DNA from: an uncultured Bacteroidia bacterium
Lineage (GTDB): Bacteria; Bacteroidota; Bacteroidia; Bacteroidales; UBA932
Assembly: GCA_902789445.1 (NCBI GenBank)
Contig: CADAOB010000005.1
Span: forward strand, 30,191-94,190
Reading direction: 5' to 3'
Length of the DNA stretch: 64,000 nucleotides
The position numbers and the translations under genes are program-made. Below are positions 50,163 through 59,929 of this stretch, piece by piece. The notes under the pieces were generated by a model. That model did no database searches. It was given only the letters and a program-made list of their open reading frames with translations, and was not told where the DNA came from. Position 1 is the first letter of the stretch. Each line of letters opens with the position of its first letter.

Positions 50163-51437
50163 TTACGGCAAACGCTCGAAATACGCCCGCAGGTCCTGCC
50201 AGCGGTAGTAGGGGCCCTTATAGGGCTTGAGCGCCGGAATCGTGGTCTCCTGCTCGTTGCGGAGCATCTTGACCAGGACGTCACCTTTCTTGTCGCGGTA
50301 GAAGATCAGCTGCAGGTTGGACCCCATCGGCATTTGCTGGAAACTGTACCAGCCGCGTTCGGCCGCCTGCGTCATGGAGATCGTCTCCTGGTAGCCTTCC
50401 AGGCGCAGGTAGCTGAGCAGCGGCAGCAAGCCCGAATCGTGGCCGAAACGCAGGTCGGCGGCCACGTCGTTCCCGGCGATGGCGGCATCGGCTTTCTTCA
50501 CGAAGTCGGCGATGATCTTGCGGCCGGTCTCATTGAAGCGGCAGCCGTTCTCCAGGGTATTGGCCATCGAGTCGAAATGCGACAGGTTCTCACAGTACCA
50601 CAGATTGTACAGCTCGTCTTCGGTGAAGAAGCCGAGGATGTCGGGCAGGTCCGGGTAGTCGTCGGCCAGGCACTGGTTGATGCCGCCGGCATAGAAAACA
50701 TAGTAGATGAACTGGCGCACACTGTATTTTCCCAAATGCTGCGCGGCGGTCCAGGGATCGTTGAACCAGGCATTCATCACACGGTCCGGATTGAAACGGG
50801 CGTTGAGCACCGAATCGAAGACGGCGCTGTGCGAGCGGTTGCGCGGCACGGACGTTCCCGGCGAGATGTGTTTCATGAAACGCTCGCCGGCATAGATGTC
50901 GAAGCGCAGCTGCGGCGCATCGGCCTTGAGGATCATCGTGAAATTGGCCAGGGACTGGATGCAGCGCTGCACGTAGCTGGATTCGGCCACCACGCGGTCG
51001 CGGCCGCTCTGAGCGAATACGCCCGGCACCCGCTCGTAAAGACGCTGCGCGATGCCCTGGTGCTCGCGGCCGCCGCGGAGCGTCAGGTAGCCGGCCTGGT
51101 CTTCATGGCTCTGCTCCAGCGCCTTGAGTGCCTGGTGCAACGCCTGGCCTTCCGCCGACAGAACCCCCAGGGAATCGAGTCCGTCGAACAGATAGGATAC
51201 CCGTGTGACGGTGTTCATCGAGGTATGATAGCGGCTCCCGTGGCGGCCGTAATGGCTCACGTAGAAGGCCTCGTAGCCTTTCGGGGCAGGCGTGTCGGCC
51301 ATCACGGCGGGCGCTTCATAGCTGTGGTGGACGCCGGCGTAGCGTTCGGGGTTCTCTTTAAGCAGGGTCCCGGCATCCTGGGCCTGCGAAAGCGAAAAGA
51401 CCAGCAGGGCGGCGCATAAAAGGAATACTCTCTTCAT
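50163..51437 (-). CDS. Secreted histidine acid phosphatase (MINPP/phytase-like)
   Basis: 424 residues from ATG 51437. Signal peptide MKRVFLLCAALLVFSLSQA. The catalytic motif is SHYGRHGSRY (RHGSR 65-69), and the proton donor motif is GHDSG (His333, Asp334), the HD form typical of clade-2 histidine phosphatases; Bacteroides members include inositol-polyphosphate phosphatases. It would release phosphate from organic phosphates in the periplasm or outside. Separated from the macroglobulin gene by 40 bases that hold a hairpin repeat. Confidence 0.88.
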   Translation of the reverse strand: MKRVFLLCAALLVFSLSQAQDAGTLLKENPERYAGVHHSYEAPAVMADTPAPKGYEAFYVSHYGRHGSRYHTSMNTVTRVSYLFDGLDSLGVLSAEGQALHQALKALEQSHEDQAGYLTLRGGREHQGIAQRLYERVPGVFAQSGRDRVVAESSYVQRCIQSLANFTMILKADAPQLRFDIYAGERFMKHISPGTSVPRNRSHSAVFDSVLNARFNPDRVMNAWFNDPWTAAQHLGKYSVRQFIYYVFYAGGINQCLADDYPDLPDILGFFTEDELYNLWYCENLSHFDSMANTLENGCRFNETGRKIIADFVKKADAAIAGNDVAADLRFGHDSGLLPLLSYLRLEGYQETISMTQAAERGWYSFQQMPMGSNLQLIFYRDKKGDVLVKMLRNEQETTIPALKPYKGPYYRWQDLRAYFERLP

Positions 51438-51450
51438 ATCGTTCAGGTTT

Positions 51451-51479
51451 AGATCCCCGGTCAAGCCGGGGATGACGTT
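51451..51479. repeat. 29-base hairpin repeat element, copy 1
   Basis: Identical to 59930-59958. The core ATCCCCGG-TCAA-GCCGGGGAT is a perfect palindrome of 8-base arms, followed by GACGTT. It lies between the macroglobulin stop (overlapping it by 2 bases) and the phosphatase start, and looks like a REP-type dispersed element. Confidence 0.9.
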
Positions 51480-54400
51480 ATTTCGATATCAGGTTCACGG
51501 CATCGGTGTGACCGCGGTATTCGCGGGCGTAGAGGCATTCGATCTCGACCAGACCGCTGTTGAACGTTCCTTCCTGCTGGACGTAGAAGCGCTCCTGGAC
51601 CGTGATATGTTCTTCGGGAAGCAGTTCCCAGTAGTAATTGGTCTCGGAAGGCTTCACTTCCCGGTAGTAGCCGAACCAGGTGAAATACGAACGCTCGTCG
51701 CGCGGATAGAAGCAGGCCGGGCGCATGGCGCGCATCTGCACGAAGCTGCGGTTCTCGCTGTTGTAGATGGCATAGGTGGCAATGATCTCGTCGCCCACAT
51801 GCAGCGGATCGCCGTCCGAGAGCACCGCACCGGTCTTCGCATTGACGAAGGTCCGGGTCACGGACAGTTCGTTGGCGGAAGCCTGTACGCGGTCCAGCCG
51901 GGTGGTATAGGTGTAATAGACGGCGCCCAGCCGCAGGTCCTTGGCCTTACTGGACACCAGGGCGTGCACGGCATCGGTCGTGGCAACGGTGTTCTCCCAG
52001 GCCTGGTTGTGCTTCTGCAGCAGGAGCCACTGGGCGATGCCGTCCACCATCTTCTTCTCGCCCAGGCGGCCGAAGGTCTCGATGAGCTGGGCGTGGGCAT
52101 AGATCTCACTGTTCATCAGCCCGCGGAAGGGCATCACCGCATTGGGGAAGTAGCAGCCCACGGTGGGATTCTCCACGGCGTAGTCCTTGAGGCTTTCGCG
52201 CAGGAGCTTGACCCGGCGGGCGAAGCGCTTGTCGTCGTACGGCGTCTTTCCGGCGCGCAGCAGCGTATTGATCAGCTGGGATTTCTCGAGGATCGAGATC
52301 TTCTGCCAGCCTTCTTCCGTCCCGTCGATGAAACGCTTGTACACGGCTGCCGCGTCCTCGCGCATGGGGATGTCGAACCAGAGGCTGCGCACCGCAAAGT
52401 CGCGGATCAGCGTGAAGGGACGGAATTCCTTGTAAGTCCCCTGCAGGGCGATGCGCCCGTCGATGTAGTCGAGGGCCCGGCGGATGAGTTTCAGTTCATC
52501 CTCTTCCGGGGTAAACGCGCCCACGCTGCGCAGCTGTCCGGCTTTTTCCAGGAAATAGAGGGTCACCATCGTACTGGACTCCATGCCGGGGAACCACTGC
52601 AGGCCGCCATCGCTGTGCTGGAAGGTCTTCAGCTTCGAGAAGGCCTGCTTGCGGAAAGGCTGGTAAGCCGCCGCATCGTCGGCCAGCACATAATTGCGCA
52701 TCTGGTTGATGTAAAGCTGGTTGGTCCAGGCAATGGCATTGTCGCTGGCGGGTTTGGCCGCCTGGGGAAGGGATTCCTTCACCGCGTCGAGCGTCGAGTA
52801 TTCGGCATATTCGATCTTCGGATTGGCGGCACCGAACTGCTTGCGGAGTTGCTTCTCGTAGTATTTGTGGTCATGTTTTCCGCCCAGGATGAAGGAAGCC
52901 GCCTCGGTAAGGGTGACGGTGGCGGGCACGACTGTGATCTCGTGCTGCTCGCCGTCGCTTGAAGTGGGTGTGGCAAACCAGATCTTGGCCGTGAGTTTCG
53001 AAGTCCCGCCAGGCACCTCGACCGTCCAGGACACTTCGTCCTGCGCACCGGCGAGCAGCGCCCGTTTCTGGCTTTCGAGGCCCTTGAGCCGCAGCTTCTT
53101 CCCGTTTGCATCGCGCAGTTCGATATAGGCGGTCCCCTTGAGTTCGCGGCTGCTGAGGTTCACAAGTTTGCTCTTGAGCACCAGCCGGTCGCCTTCGGTG
53201 ACGAACAGCGGCACGTTGGGCAGGACCATCAGCTCTTTCTGCACCACGAACTCCGCAGCGGCGTCGCCCACGAACAAGCGTTTGTCGTGCGCCAGCACCA
53301 GGATCCGGAAGGTGGACAGCAGGTCGCCCGCCTTGTAGCGGATTTCGGTCCGGCCCGAAGGATCGGCCTGGATCTGCGGATAGAAGGCGATCAGTTCGCT
53401 GAAGTTGCTGCGGGCCTCGAAGTCGGGCGTCTCTTCCCCGGTTCCGCCGCCGTCTTGATCGGCAGCCGATTCCTCCGACTCTACGGCAGCCGCATCTTCC
53501 AGGGCCATCGGCGCCGCATCATCCCGCATCAGCACGGCACCTGCGGTTTTCATCATCATGGCTTCGTTGCGGGCGTAATACAGGCCCCCGCCGAAGAGGG
53601 AGGTGACGATGTCCGGACGGGAGATGGAGACATATTCCGAAAGCGGATGGAAGGAGAAGGAGTTGGCCCCGTAGCGGTCGCTGGTCACATCGTAGATCGA
53701 GACGGCCAGCTCGCTGCCGGCCGGGGCGCGGACGACCATCGTCTCCTCACTGCCCGGCGTAGTCTTGTCGCGGAAGGTCTCGACAGCCACATCGAGCCGG
53801 ACGTCGCCCGGACGGGTGAACTGATAGGTATAGTCCAGTTCCCTGCCCTCCCGGATACCGAAGACCGACATCTTCACGGCGCTGCGGTACGAATCCTTGT
53901 AAGGAAGGACGAATTTGCGCATCTCATTCTGCAGATGCACGCTTTCCCGGTAGAGCTGCTTATCGTTGTCGAAGAGTTCCAGTTCCAGATAGAGGTCATC
54001 CTCGGTCGTGCCGAGCACGAATTCGATGGCACCCTCTGTCTTGACCGGATAGTAGAAATAGGTGGATTTGAACGGAAGTTTCCGGTCGTCGGTACTCAGG
54101 ACCACGACTTTGCGCTCGGCCGTGATCTCCCGGCCCCGGAATTCCGTGCGGGCCTTGAGCACATAATCGCCCGAAGGAAGCGAGCCGAAATCGAAGGCGA
54201 CCGCTTCGTTGGCCGTGCAACTGCCGGCCGTCACTTCCCGGCCTTCCGCATCCAGCATCTGCCAGGTGACCGGCGCGGCGTAAGGCGTGCCGTTGAGCGT
54301 GGAGCCGCCGACGGTCACGGCCTTGACATGGTCCTTATCCACGATGAGCCGGTCTTCGAAATGCTCGTTTTCAGGCAGGCGGACCTCCAGTTCGACCGGA

Positions 54401-56277
54401 ATATCGGCCACCGGGACGGAAATCGACGTCTCGTGGGTCTCGCCCTGCGGGTCGGTGGCCTGGACGACGATATCGTAGGTGGAATAGAACAGATCGTTCT
54501 CATAATCCTTGTAATAGGGCCGTTCCGCCGGGAAGGCGACTTCGAAGCGCCCGTCCCCGTCCGAAATGACGGTCCCCTCCATCAGCAGGTCGTTGCCCAG
54601 ATAGCGATGGTTCGTCCGGCTGTAGGTGGTCCGGCGGATCCGGTACCACACTTCACTGCCCGAGACGGAGAAACCGGCATAGCTGCGCACCTGCCCGCCT
54701 TGCTTGACCACGTCGCCATAGCACATGGGCTCGGCGATGGGCTGGAGCGAGACCGTGAACGTGGGGCGCTTGTATTCTTCCACGCGGATGCGCTTCATCG
54801 TCTTCCCTTCCGCTTCGAGGATGTAGATGCCGTTCTTGGCCCCTTCGGGCAGGGTGAAGACCCCGGCGGCCGAACCCATCTCGCCGGTGACCAGCTGCAG
54901 CGAATCGACCGGCTTGTCTTCCGACTGGTGGCGGAGCGTCATGCGGAGTTCGACGCCGGCAGAAACTTCGCCTTTGGTCTGGTCGGATTTGAAGCAGAGG
55001 ATCTTGAAGTGGATGGAATCGGTCGGTTTGTAGAGCGCCCGGTCGGTGAAGATCCGCGCCTGCTCGTAGCGGACAACCCGTTCGTAACGGTGCGGGCGCA
55101 CATAGGGATGCCAGAATTGGCCGAACAGCGGGGCGTAGCGGTCATCGCCCGCCTCGATGCGCATCATATAGCTGTTTTCCGTATCGCCGACAGCCTTTCC
55201 GGCATCGATGGCCTGGAAGCCCTCGCCCTGGAAACGGTCCGTCTTCCAGGGATTCAGCCTGAGGATGGCCGAGCCGGCGCTCTTATAGAGATTCTTGTAG
55301 ATATTGACTTTGCCCTGTCCGAACGGCTTGCCCGTGTGCCAGTCGGCCGCATAGACTTCCGCCCGGCCTTCGCGGAGCCGCATCGCCCCGGCGACATTGC
55401 TGACGAAGACCTGTTCGCAGCACTCCGAATCCTTGCGGACCGTTTTCGGATCGCGCGCTTCCGTCACGGTGAAACGCACCACATAGACACCGGGAAGCGG
55501 AAAAGCGACCGTGACCTTGTGCTCCTCATCGATATTGTAGTCGCAGGTGAAATCCCGGAAGGACTGCGTGGACAGGAGCGTGGCGTTCTTGCGGAGGGTC
55601 TCCTCGGAAGAATCCTTGAAGCCATCCTGGAAAAGCCGGTCGTCGAGCAGGCGGTACACCTTGTACTCCACGGCGCGCACATTGCGCGTGTACAGGGTGT
55701 ACGGCACCGTGTCGGAAGGCGCCATCGTCTCGTGATGGCTGGTAGAAATCCCGTGGCTGTCCATCCCGTCGATGACGGACTGGATGCTGCCGCGATAGGT
55801 TCCGACATACTTGTGCTTCAGCAGTTCGGAGGCTTCCTGCCGGATCCGCAGATAGTCTGCACCGGTTGCGCCGTAGCGGCGACGCCGGTCCACTTCCTGC
55901 TTGTGGTTCTCCAGCTGCCGGAAGAGCAGCTTCATCACGCGCGGATGGTCTTTGTACTTGACGGCATACGCGTCCAGGCTGTCACGCATCATACGCTGGT
56001 TCAGGGCGCTGAACTTCGGATAGTAGGCATTGGCCTCCTTCCAGTTGTACTCGCGCAGCTGGTTGTAAAGCGCCTCGGAGACGACCAGCTGTTCGAGCTC
56101 GTCGCCATTCCTGATGGTAGCTTCTTCCAGTTCCTTGAGGTAGCCCGCCGCGGTCTGCGGCTTGCCTTCCTTTTCTGCCTTCTGGACTTTCGACCAGAGC
56201 CGTGCATAGTTGTTCTGAGCGTTCATGGTAAAGACAAATGCGGTCAGCAGGGCGACCGTCCAAAGCAATCGTTTCAT
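51478..56277 (-). CDS. Large secreted alpha-2-macroglobulin-like protein
   Basis: 1599 residues from ATG 56277. Signal peptide 1-20 (ends MNAQ). After a helical ~150-residue region come macroglobulin domains, with ARIFTDRALYKPTDSIHF and GIYILEAEGKTMKRIRVEEYKRPTF marking the MG2/MG3 part, a bait-region-like segment, an A2M domain and a helical thioester-type domain (FQHSDGGLQWFPGMESS). The thioester motif CxEQ is absent from the expected place. Bacterial relatives are periplasmic or surface protease traps or peptidoglycan-linked defence proteins. It is the first gene of a unit that may continue into the phosphatase and thiN. Confidence 0.88.
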   Translation of the reverse strand: MKRLLWTVALLTAFVFTMNAQNNYARLWSKVQKAEKEGKPQTAAGYLKELEEATIRNGDELEQLVVSEALYNQLREYNWKEANAYYPKFSALNQRMMRDSLDAYAVKYKDHPRVMKLLFRQLENHKQEVDRRRRYGATGADYLRIRQEASELLKHKYVGTYRGSIQSVIDGMDSHGISTSHHETMAPSDTVPYTLYTRNVRAVEYKVYRLLDDRLFQDGFKDSSEETLRKNATLLSTQSFRDFTCDYNIDEEHKVTVAFPLPGVYVVRFTVTEARDPKTVRKDSECCEQVFVSNVAGAMRLREGRAEVYAADWHTGKPFGQGKVNIYKNLYKSAGSAILRLNPWKTDRFQGEGFQAIDAGKAVGDTENSYMMRIEAGDDRYAPLFGQFWHPYVRPHRYERVVRYEQARIFTDRALYKPTDSIHFKILCFKSDQTKGEVSAGVELRMTLRHQSEDKPVDSLQLVTGEMGSAAGVFTLPEGAKNGIYILEAEGKTMKRIRVEEYKRPTFTVSLQPIAEPMCYGDVVKQGGQVRSYAGFSVSGSEVWYRIRRTTYSRTNHRYLGNDLLMEGTVISDGDGRFEVAFPAERPYYKDYENDLFYSTYDIVVQATDPQGETHETSISVPVADIPVELEVRLPENEHFEDRLIVDKDHVKAVTVGGSTLNGTPYAAPVTWQMLDAEGREVTAGSCTANEAVAFDFGSLPSGDYVLKARTEFRGREITAERKVVVLSTDDRKLPFKSTYFYYPVKTEGAIEFVLGTTEDDLYLELELFDNDKQLYRESVHLQNEMRKFVLPYKDSYRSAVKMSVFGIREGRELDYTYQFTRPGDVRLDVAVETFRDKTTPGSEETMVVRAPAGSELAVSIYDVTSDRYGANSFSFHPLSEYVSISRPDIVTSLFGGGLYYARNEAMMMKTAGAVLMRDDAAPMALEDAAAVESEESAADQDGGGTGEETPDFEARSNFSELIAFYPQIQADPSGRTEIRYKAGDLLSTFRILVLAHDKRLFVGDAAAEFVVQKELMVLPNVPLFVTEGDRLVLKSKLVNLSSRELKGTAYIELRDANGKKLRLKGLESQKRALLAGAQDEVSWTVEVPGGTSKLTAKIWFATPTSSDGEQHEITVVPATVTLTEAASFILGGKHDHKYYEKQLRKQFGAANPKIEYAEYSTLDAVKESLPQAAKPASDNAIAWTNQLYINQMRNYVLADDAAAYQPFRKQAFSKLKTFQHSDGGLQWFPGMESSTMVTLYFLEKAGQLRSVGAFTPEEDELKLIRRALDYIDGRIALQGTYKEFRPFTLIRDFAVRSLWFDIPMREDAAAVYKRFIDGTEEGWQKISILEKSQLINTLLRAGKTPYDDKRFARRVKLLRESLKDYAVENPTVGCYFPNAVMPFRGLMNSEIYAHAQLIETFGRLGEKKMVDGIAQWLLLQKHNQAWENTVATTDAVHALVSSKAKDLRLGAVYYTYTTRLDRVQASANELSVTRTFVNAKTGAVLSDGDPLHVGDEIIATYAIYNSENRSFVQMRAMRPACFYPRDERSYFTWFGYYREVKPSETNYYWELLPEEHITVQERFYVQQEGTFNSGLVEIECLYAREYRGHTDAVNLISK

Positions 56278-56329
56278 CGCAAACTCGGTTTTGCCTGCTA
56301 AAGTTAACGAAAAATATACCAATTTTACC

Positions 56330-56337
56330 TATCTTTG
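56330..56337 (+). promoter_or_regulatory. -7 promoter box for tgt
   Basis: TATCTTTG, perfect TAnnTTTG, 17 bases before the ATG at 56355. In the facing direction only weaker 7-of-8 boxes are present for the macroglobulin gene. Confidence 0.5.
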
Positions 56338-56354
56338 CTTGAATTACCAAAAAA

Positions 56355-57485
56355 ATGAAATTCGAGCTCCGCTTACAAGACAGCGCGACCAGCGCCCGGC
56401 TCGGCCGGATCACCACCGACCACGGTACGATCGACACCCCCATCTTCATGCCGGTGGGGACTGTCGGCTCCGTAAAGGGCGTTTTCCATAAAGAACTCAA
56501 AGAAGACGTCAAGGCCCAGATCATCCTGGGCAACACATACCATCTCTACCTGCGCCCCGGCCTCGACATCCTGCGCCGGGCCGGCGGCCTCCACGCCTTC
56601 ACCGCGTGGGACCGGCCCATCCTGACCGACAGCGGCGGCTTCCAGGTCTTCTCGCTCGCCCAGAGCCGGAAACTCACCGAAGAAGGCTGCATCTTCCAGT
56701 CGCACATCGACGGATCCCGGCACATTTTCACGCCGGAAAACAACGTCGATACGCAGCGGATCATCGGCGCCGACATCGTCATGGCCCTCGATGAATGCTG
56801 CCCCGGCGACGCCGACTACCGCTACGCCGAAAAGTCGCTGGGCCTGACCCAGCGCTGGCTCGAGCGCTGCATCCGGCATTTCGACCAGACCGAGCCGCTC
56901 TACGGCTACAGCCAGACCTTCTTCCCCATCGTCCAGGGCTGCGTCTATCCCGACCTGCGCCTCAGGGCAGCCGAGCACGCCGTGGCTTTTGGACGCGAAG
57001 GCTACGCCATCGGCGGCCTGGCCGTGGGAGAGCCCACCGAGAAGATGTACGAGATGCTGGAACTCCTCCATCCCGTCCTGCCGGCCGACAAGCCCCGCTA
57101 CCTGATGGGCGTGGGCACGCCCGCCAACCTGCTGGAAGGCATCACCCGCGGCGTGGACATGTTCGACTGCGTGATGCCCACCCGCAACGGCCGCAACGCC
57201 ATGCTCTTCACCAGCGAGGGCGTCATCCACATCAAGAACCGCAAATGGGCCGACGATTTTTCGCCGATCGACCCCCATGGTACGTCTTTTGTCGACCGCA
57301 CCTACACCAAGGCCTATCTGCGGCACCTGTTCGTCGCCGGCGAAATGCTGGCGGCCCAGATCGCCAGCCTGCACAACCTGGCTTTCTACCTCGACCTGGT
57401 CGCCCAGGCGCGCGCCCACATCGCCGCCGGCGATTTCGGCCCCTGGAAAGAACAGATGGTCCGCCGCCTGGACACCAAACTCTGA
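56355..57485 (+). CDS. tgt: tRNA-guanine transglycosylase lacking the zinc cysteines
   Basis: 376 residues. TPIFMPVGT, LGNTYHLYLRPG, LTDSGGFQVFS (Asp92), PIVQGC, GGLAVGEP and MFDCVMPTRNGR (nucleophile Asp271) identify bacterial TGT, which swaps guanine 34 for preQ1 in tRNAs for Asp, Asn, His and Tyr. The usual zinc motif C-x-C-x2-C is replaced by G309-T-S311-F-V-D314; the following histidine (His340) is kept. So the fold is complete but the zinc site is not. Same operon as the permease 8 bases downstream and the MFS gene. Confidence 0.95.
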   Translation: MKFELRLQDSATSARLGRITTDHGTIDTPIFMPVGTVGSVKGVFHKELKEDVKAQIILGNTYHLYLRPGLDILRRAGGLHAFTAWDRPILTDSGGFQVFSLAQSRKLTEEGCIFQSHIDGSRHIFTPENNVDTQRIIGADIVMALDECCPGDADYRYAEKSLGLTQRWLERCIRHFDQTEPLYGYSQTFFPIVQGCVYPDLRLRAAEHAVAFGREGYAIGGLAVGEPTEKMYEMLELLHPVLPADKPRYLMGVGTPANLLEGITRGVDMFDCVMPTRNGRNAMLFTSEGVIHIKNRKWADDFSPIDPHGTSFVDRTYTKAYLRHLFVAGEMLAAQIASLHNLAFYLDLVAQARAHIAAGDFGPWKEQMVRRLDTKL

Positions 57486-57493
57486 CACGCCCG

Positions 57494-58594
57494 ATGCAAA
57501 CGCCCCACGTCAAGATACTCGACCGCTACATCATCCGGAAGTTCCTCGGAACCTTCCTGTTCATCATCCTGATCGCCGTGCTGATCGTGGTGATCTTCGA
57601 CCTGAGCGAGAAGATCGACAAGTTCCTGACCAAGCAGATTCCCCTCAAGGAGATCGTCTTCGATTACTACGCGGGCTTCATTCCCTGGATCGTCAACAGC
57701 TTCAGCCCGCTGTTCGTCTTCATCTCCGCCATCTTCTTCACTTCGAAGCTTGCCCAGAACAGCGAGATCGTCGCCATGCTGGCGGGCGGCATCAGTTTCC
57801 GTCGGCTGATGGCGCCCTATATGTTCTCGGCCGGCGTGATCGCCCTGCTGTCGCTGCTGCTGGGCCTCTACGTGATCCCGCCCGCCAACAAGCACCGGCT
57901 CGATTTCGAGAACAAATACATCAAGACACAGGCCATCGCGGCCGACAATATGCGCAACATCCACTACCAGATCGCGCCGGGCGAATTCGTGTATGTGGAG
58001 CAGTTCAGCCGCTGGGCCAACACGGCCTACCGCTTCACCCTCGAGCACATCGAAGACCACAAGATCGTGTCCAAGATCTCGGCCGAATCCGCTGCCTGGG
58101 ATTCCACCCGGGGCGGCTGGACCCTCAAGAACTACTTCATCCGCGACTTTTACGGGGAATCCGAGATGGTGCGCACCGGCCGGCAGCTCGACACGGTGAT
58201 CAACCTCACCCTTGAAGATTTCTACCGGCGGCAGAACGCCGTGGAATCCATGTCCGGCCGGGACCTGAACGACCTGATCGAAGTGCAGCGCCTGCGCGGC
58301 GACGCCCTGATCAAACGTTCCCTCATTGAGAAAAACAGCCGCATCGCGATGCCCTTCTCGGCCTTCGTGCTGACCGTCATCGCCGTGTCGCTCTCCTCCC
58401 GCAAGAAGCGGGGCGGCCTGGGCCTGAATATCGGCATCGGACTGGCGCTGAGCTTCTCCTACATCCTCTTCATGAAGTTCAGCCAGATGTTCGTCACCAA
58501 GGGCATCATCGCCTCGCCGGCGCTCGCCCTGTGGATCCCCAACATCCTCTTCGCCATCGTCGCCGTGATCCTCTACAAACTCGCTCCGAAATAA
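57494..58594 (+). CDS. LptF/LptG-type lipopolysaccharide export permease
   Basis: 366 residues from ATG 57494; the longer open frame upstream is a shadow of tgt. ILDRYIIRKFLGTFLFI opens membrane helix 1; NSEIVAMLAGGISFRRLMAPY is the coupling-helix motif; a periplasmic beta-domain (about 135-260) and three C-terminal helices follow. It probably pairs with the permease half of the fusion protein at 45020-47458 and an LptB ATPase encoded elsewhere to extract lipopolysaccharide from the inner membrane. Eight bases after tgt. Confidence 0.92.
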   Translation: MQTPHVKILDRYIIRKFLGTFLFIILIAVLIVVIFDLSEKIDKFLTKQIPLKEIVFDYYAGFIPWIVNSFSPLFVFISAIFFTSKLAQNSEIVAMLAGGISFRRLMAPYMFSAGVIALLSLLLGLYVIPPANKHRLDFENKYIKTQAIAADNMRNIHYQIAPGEFVYVEQFSRWANTAYRFTLEHIEDHKIVSKISAESAAWDSTRGGWTLKNYFIRDFYGESEMVRTGRQLDTVINLTLEDFYRRQNAVESMSGRDLNDLIEVQRLRGDALIKRSLIEKNSRIAMPFSAFVLTVIAVSLSSRKKRGGLGLNIGIGLALSFSYILFMKFSQMFVTKGIIASPALALWIPNILFAIVAVILYKLAPK

Positions 58595-58612
58595 AAACCT
58601 ATAACAACACCT

Positions 58613-59890
58613 ATGGATTCCAAATCGAACCTCAAATTGAGACTGATCGTGATGAACTTCCTGATCTTCGCGGTCTGGGGAGCCTACCTCTGCTCGCTGG
58701 GCATCTACCTCGGCCGCGTGGGCATGGGCGCCAAGATCGGTCAGTTCTTCGCCATCCAGGGCATCATCTCCCTGTTCATGCCGGCCCTGATGGGCATCGT
58801 AGCCGACCGCTGGATCCCGGCGCAGAAACTGCTCGGCATCTGCCACTTCCTGTCTGCGGTTTTCATGGCCGTCGCCGGCTTTATGGGAAAACGCTACGGC
58901 GCCGACATCCAGTTCGGACAGATCTTCCCCTGGTACACCCTTGCCGTGGCTTTCTTCATGCCGACCATCGCCCTGGGCAACTCCGTTTCCTACAACGCCC
59001 TCACCAAGGCGGGCATGGATACGGTCAAGGATTTCCCGCCCATCCGTGTCTTCGGCACCATCGGCTTCATCCTTTCGATGTGGATCGTCAACTTCACCGG
59101 ATTCAAGAACGACCACAACCAGCTCTTCGTCTCGGCGGCCTGGGGCCTGATCCTGGCCTTCTACGCCTTCACCCTGCCGAACTGCCCGGTCAACCGCGAG
59201 AAGAAATCCTCTTCGCTGGTGGATGCCTTCGGCCTGCGGGCTTTCACGCTGTTCAAGGATCCGAAGATGTGCATCTTCTTCATCTTCTCCTTCCTGCTGG
59301 GCATGTGCCTCCAGGTGACCAACGGCTTCGCCACTCCGTATCTTGACGACTTCGGCAAGCTGCCTGAATATGCAAACGCCTTCGCCGTGAAGAACAATGT
59401 GTTCCTCTCGTCGATCTCCCAGGTTTCCGAAACCCTCTGCATCCTGCTGATTCCCTTCTGCCTGAAACGCTTCGGCATCAAGAAGGTGATGCTCATCTCC
59501 TTCGTGGCCTGGTTCCTGCGCTTCGGACTGCTGGGCGCCGGCTCGCCGACAGGCTTCGGCCTGGTGCTGTTCATTCTCTCGATGATCGTTTACGGCGTGG
59601 CCTTCGACTTCTTCAACATCAGCGGTTCGCTCTTCGTGGACCAGAACACCGACGAAAGCATCCGCTCCAGTGCACAGGGCGTCTTTATGATGATGACCAA
59701 CGGCCTGGGTGCCACCATCGGTTCGCTCTGCGCGCAGGCGGTGGTCAACCACTATACGGCCGGCAAGGCCGGTGCCGAACTGATGAGCGGCTGGTCGTCC
59801 GCCTGGTACGTCTTCGCCCTCTTCGCCCTGGTCCTGGCTTTCCTTTTCGCTGCCGTCTTCAAGTACAAGCACGAGCCGCAGGCGAAATAA
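58613..59890 (+). CDS. MFS transporter, NupG-like nucleoside permease family
   Basis: 425 residues, twelve hydrophobic segments. LRLIVMNFLIFAVWGAYL, GIVADRWIPAQK (motif A-like loop) and FNISGSLFVDQN near segment 10 match the nucleoside:H+ symporter branch of the major facilitator superfamily. It likely imports nucleosides across the inner membrane; the actual substrate is not shown by sequence. Starts 18 bases after the permease gene and ends at a strong terminator. Confidence 0.88.
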   Translation: MDSKSNLKLRLIVMNFLIFAVWGAYLCSLGIYLGRVGMGAKIGQFFAIQGIISLFMPALMGIVADRWIPAQKLLGICHFLSAVFMAVAGFMGKRYGADIQFGQIFPWYTLAVAFFMPTIALGNSVSYNALTKAGMDTVKDFPPIRVFGTIGFILSMWIVNFTGFKNDHNQLFVSAAWGLILAFYAFTLPNCPVNREKKSSSLVDAFGLRAFTLFKDPKMCIFFIFSFLLGMCLQVTNGFATPYLDDFGKLPEYANAFAVKNNVFLSSISQVSETLCILLIPFCLKRFGIKKVMLISFVAWFLRFGLLGAGSPTGFGLVLFILSMIVYGVAFDFFNISGSLFVDQNTDESIRSSAQGVFMMMTNGLGATIGSLCAQAVVNHYTAGKAGAELMSGWSSAWYVFALFALVLAFLFAAVFKYKHEPQAK

Positions 59891-59926
59891 AAATATCGGT
59901 GGTCCGCAAAGACCACCGATATTTTT
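59889..59926. terminator. Bidirectional terminator between the MFS gene and rplQ
   Basis: Sixteen-base arms (AAAAATATCGGTGGTC and complement) around CGCAAA, followed by further T. It begins in the MFS stop codon. Ends the tgt operon (+) and the ribosomal operon (-). Confidence 0.92.
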
Positions 59927-59929
59927 TTG

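Noticed and set aside
53287-56301. A 1004-codon open frame antisense to the macroglobulin gene
   Set aside because: Same type of shadow; the opposite strand has a signal peptide and recognisable macroglobulin domains.
57386-59872. An 828-codon open frame antisense to the permease and MFS genes
   Set aside because: Acidic, repetitive composition without motifs, and both opposite genes are well supported membrane proteins.
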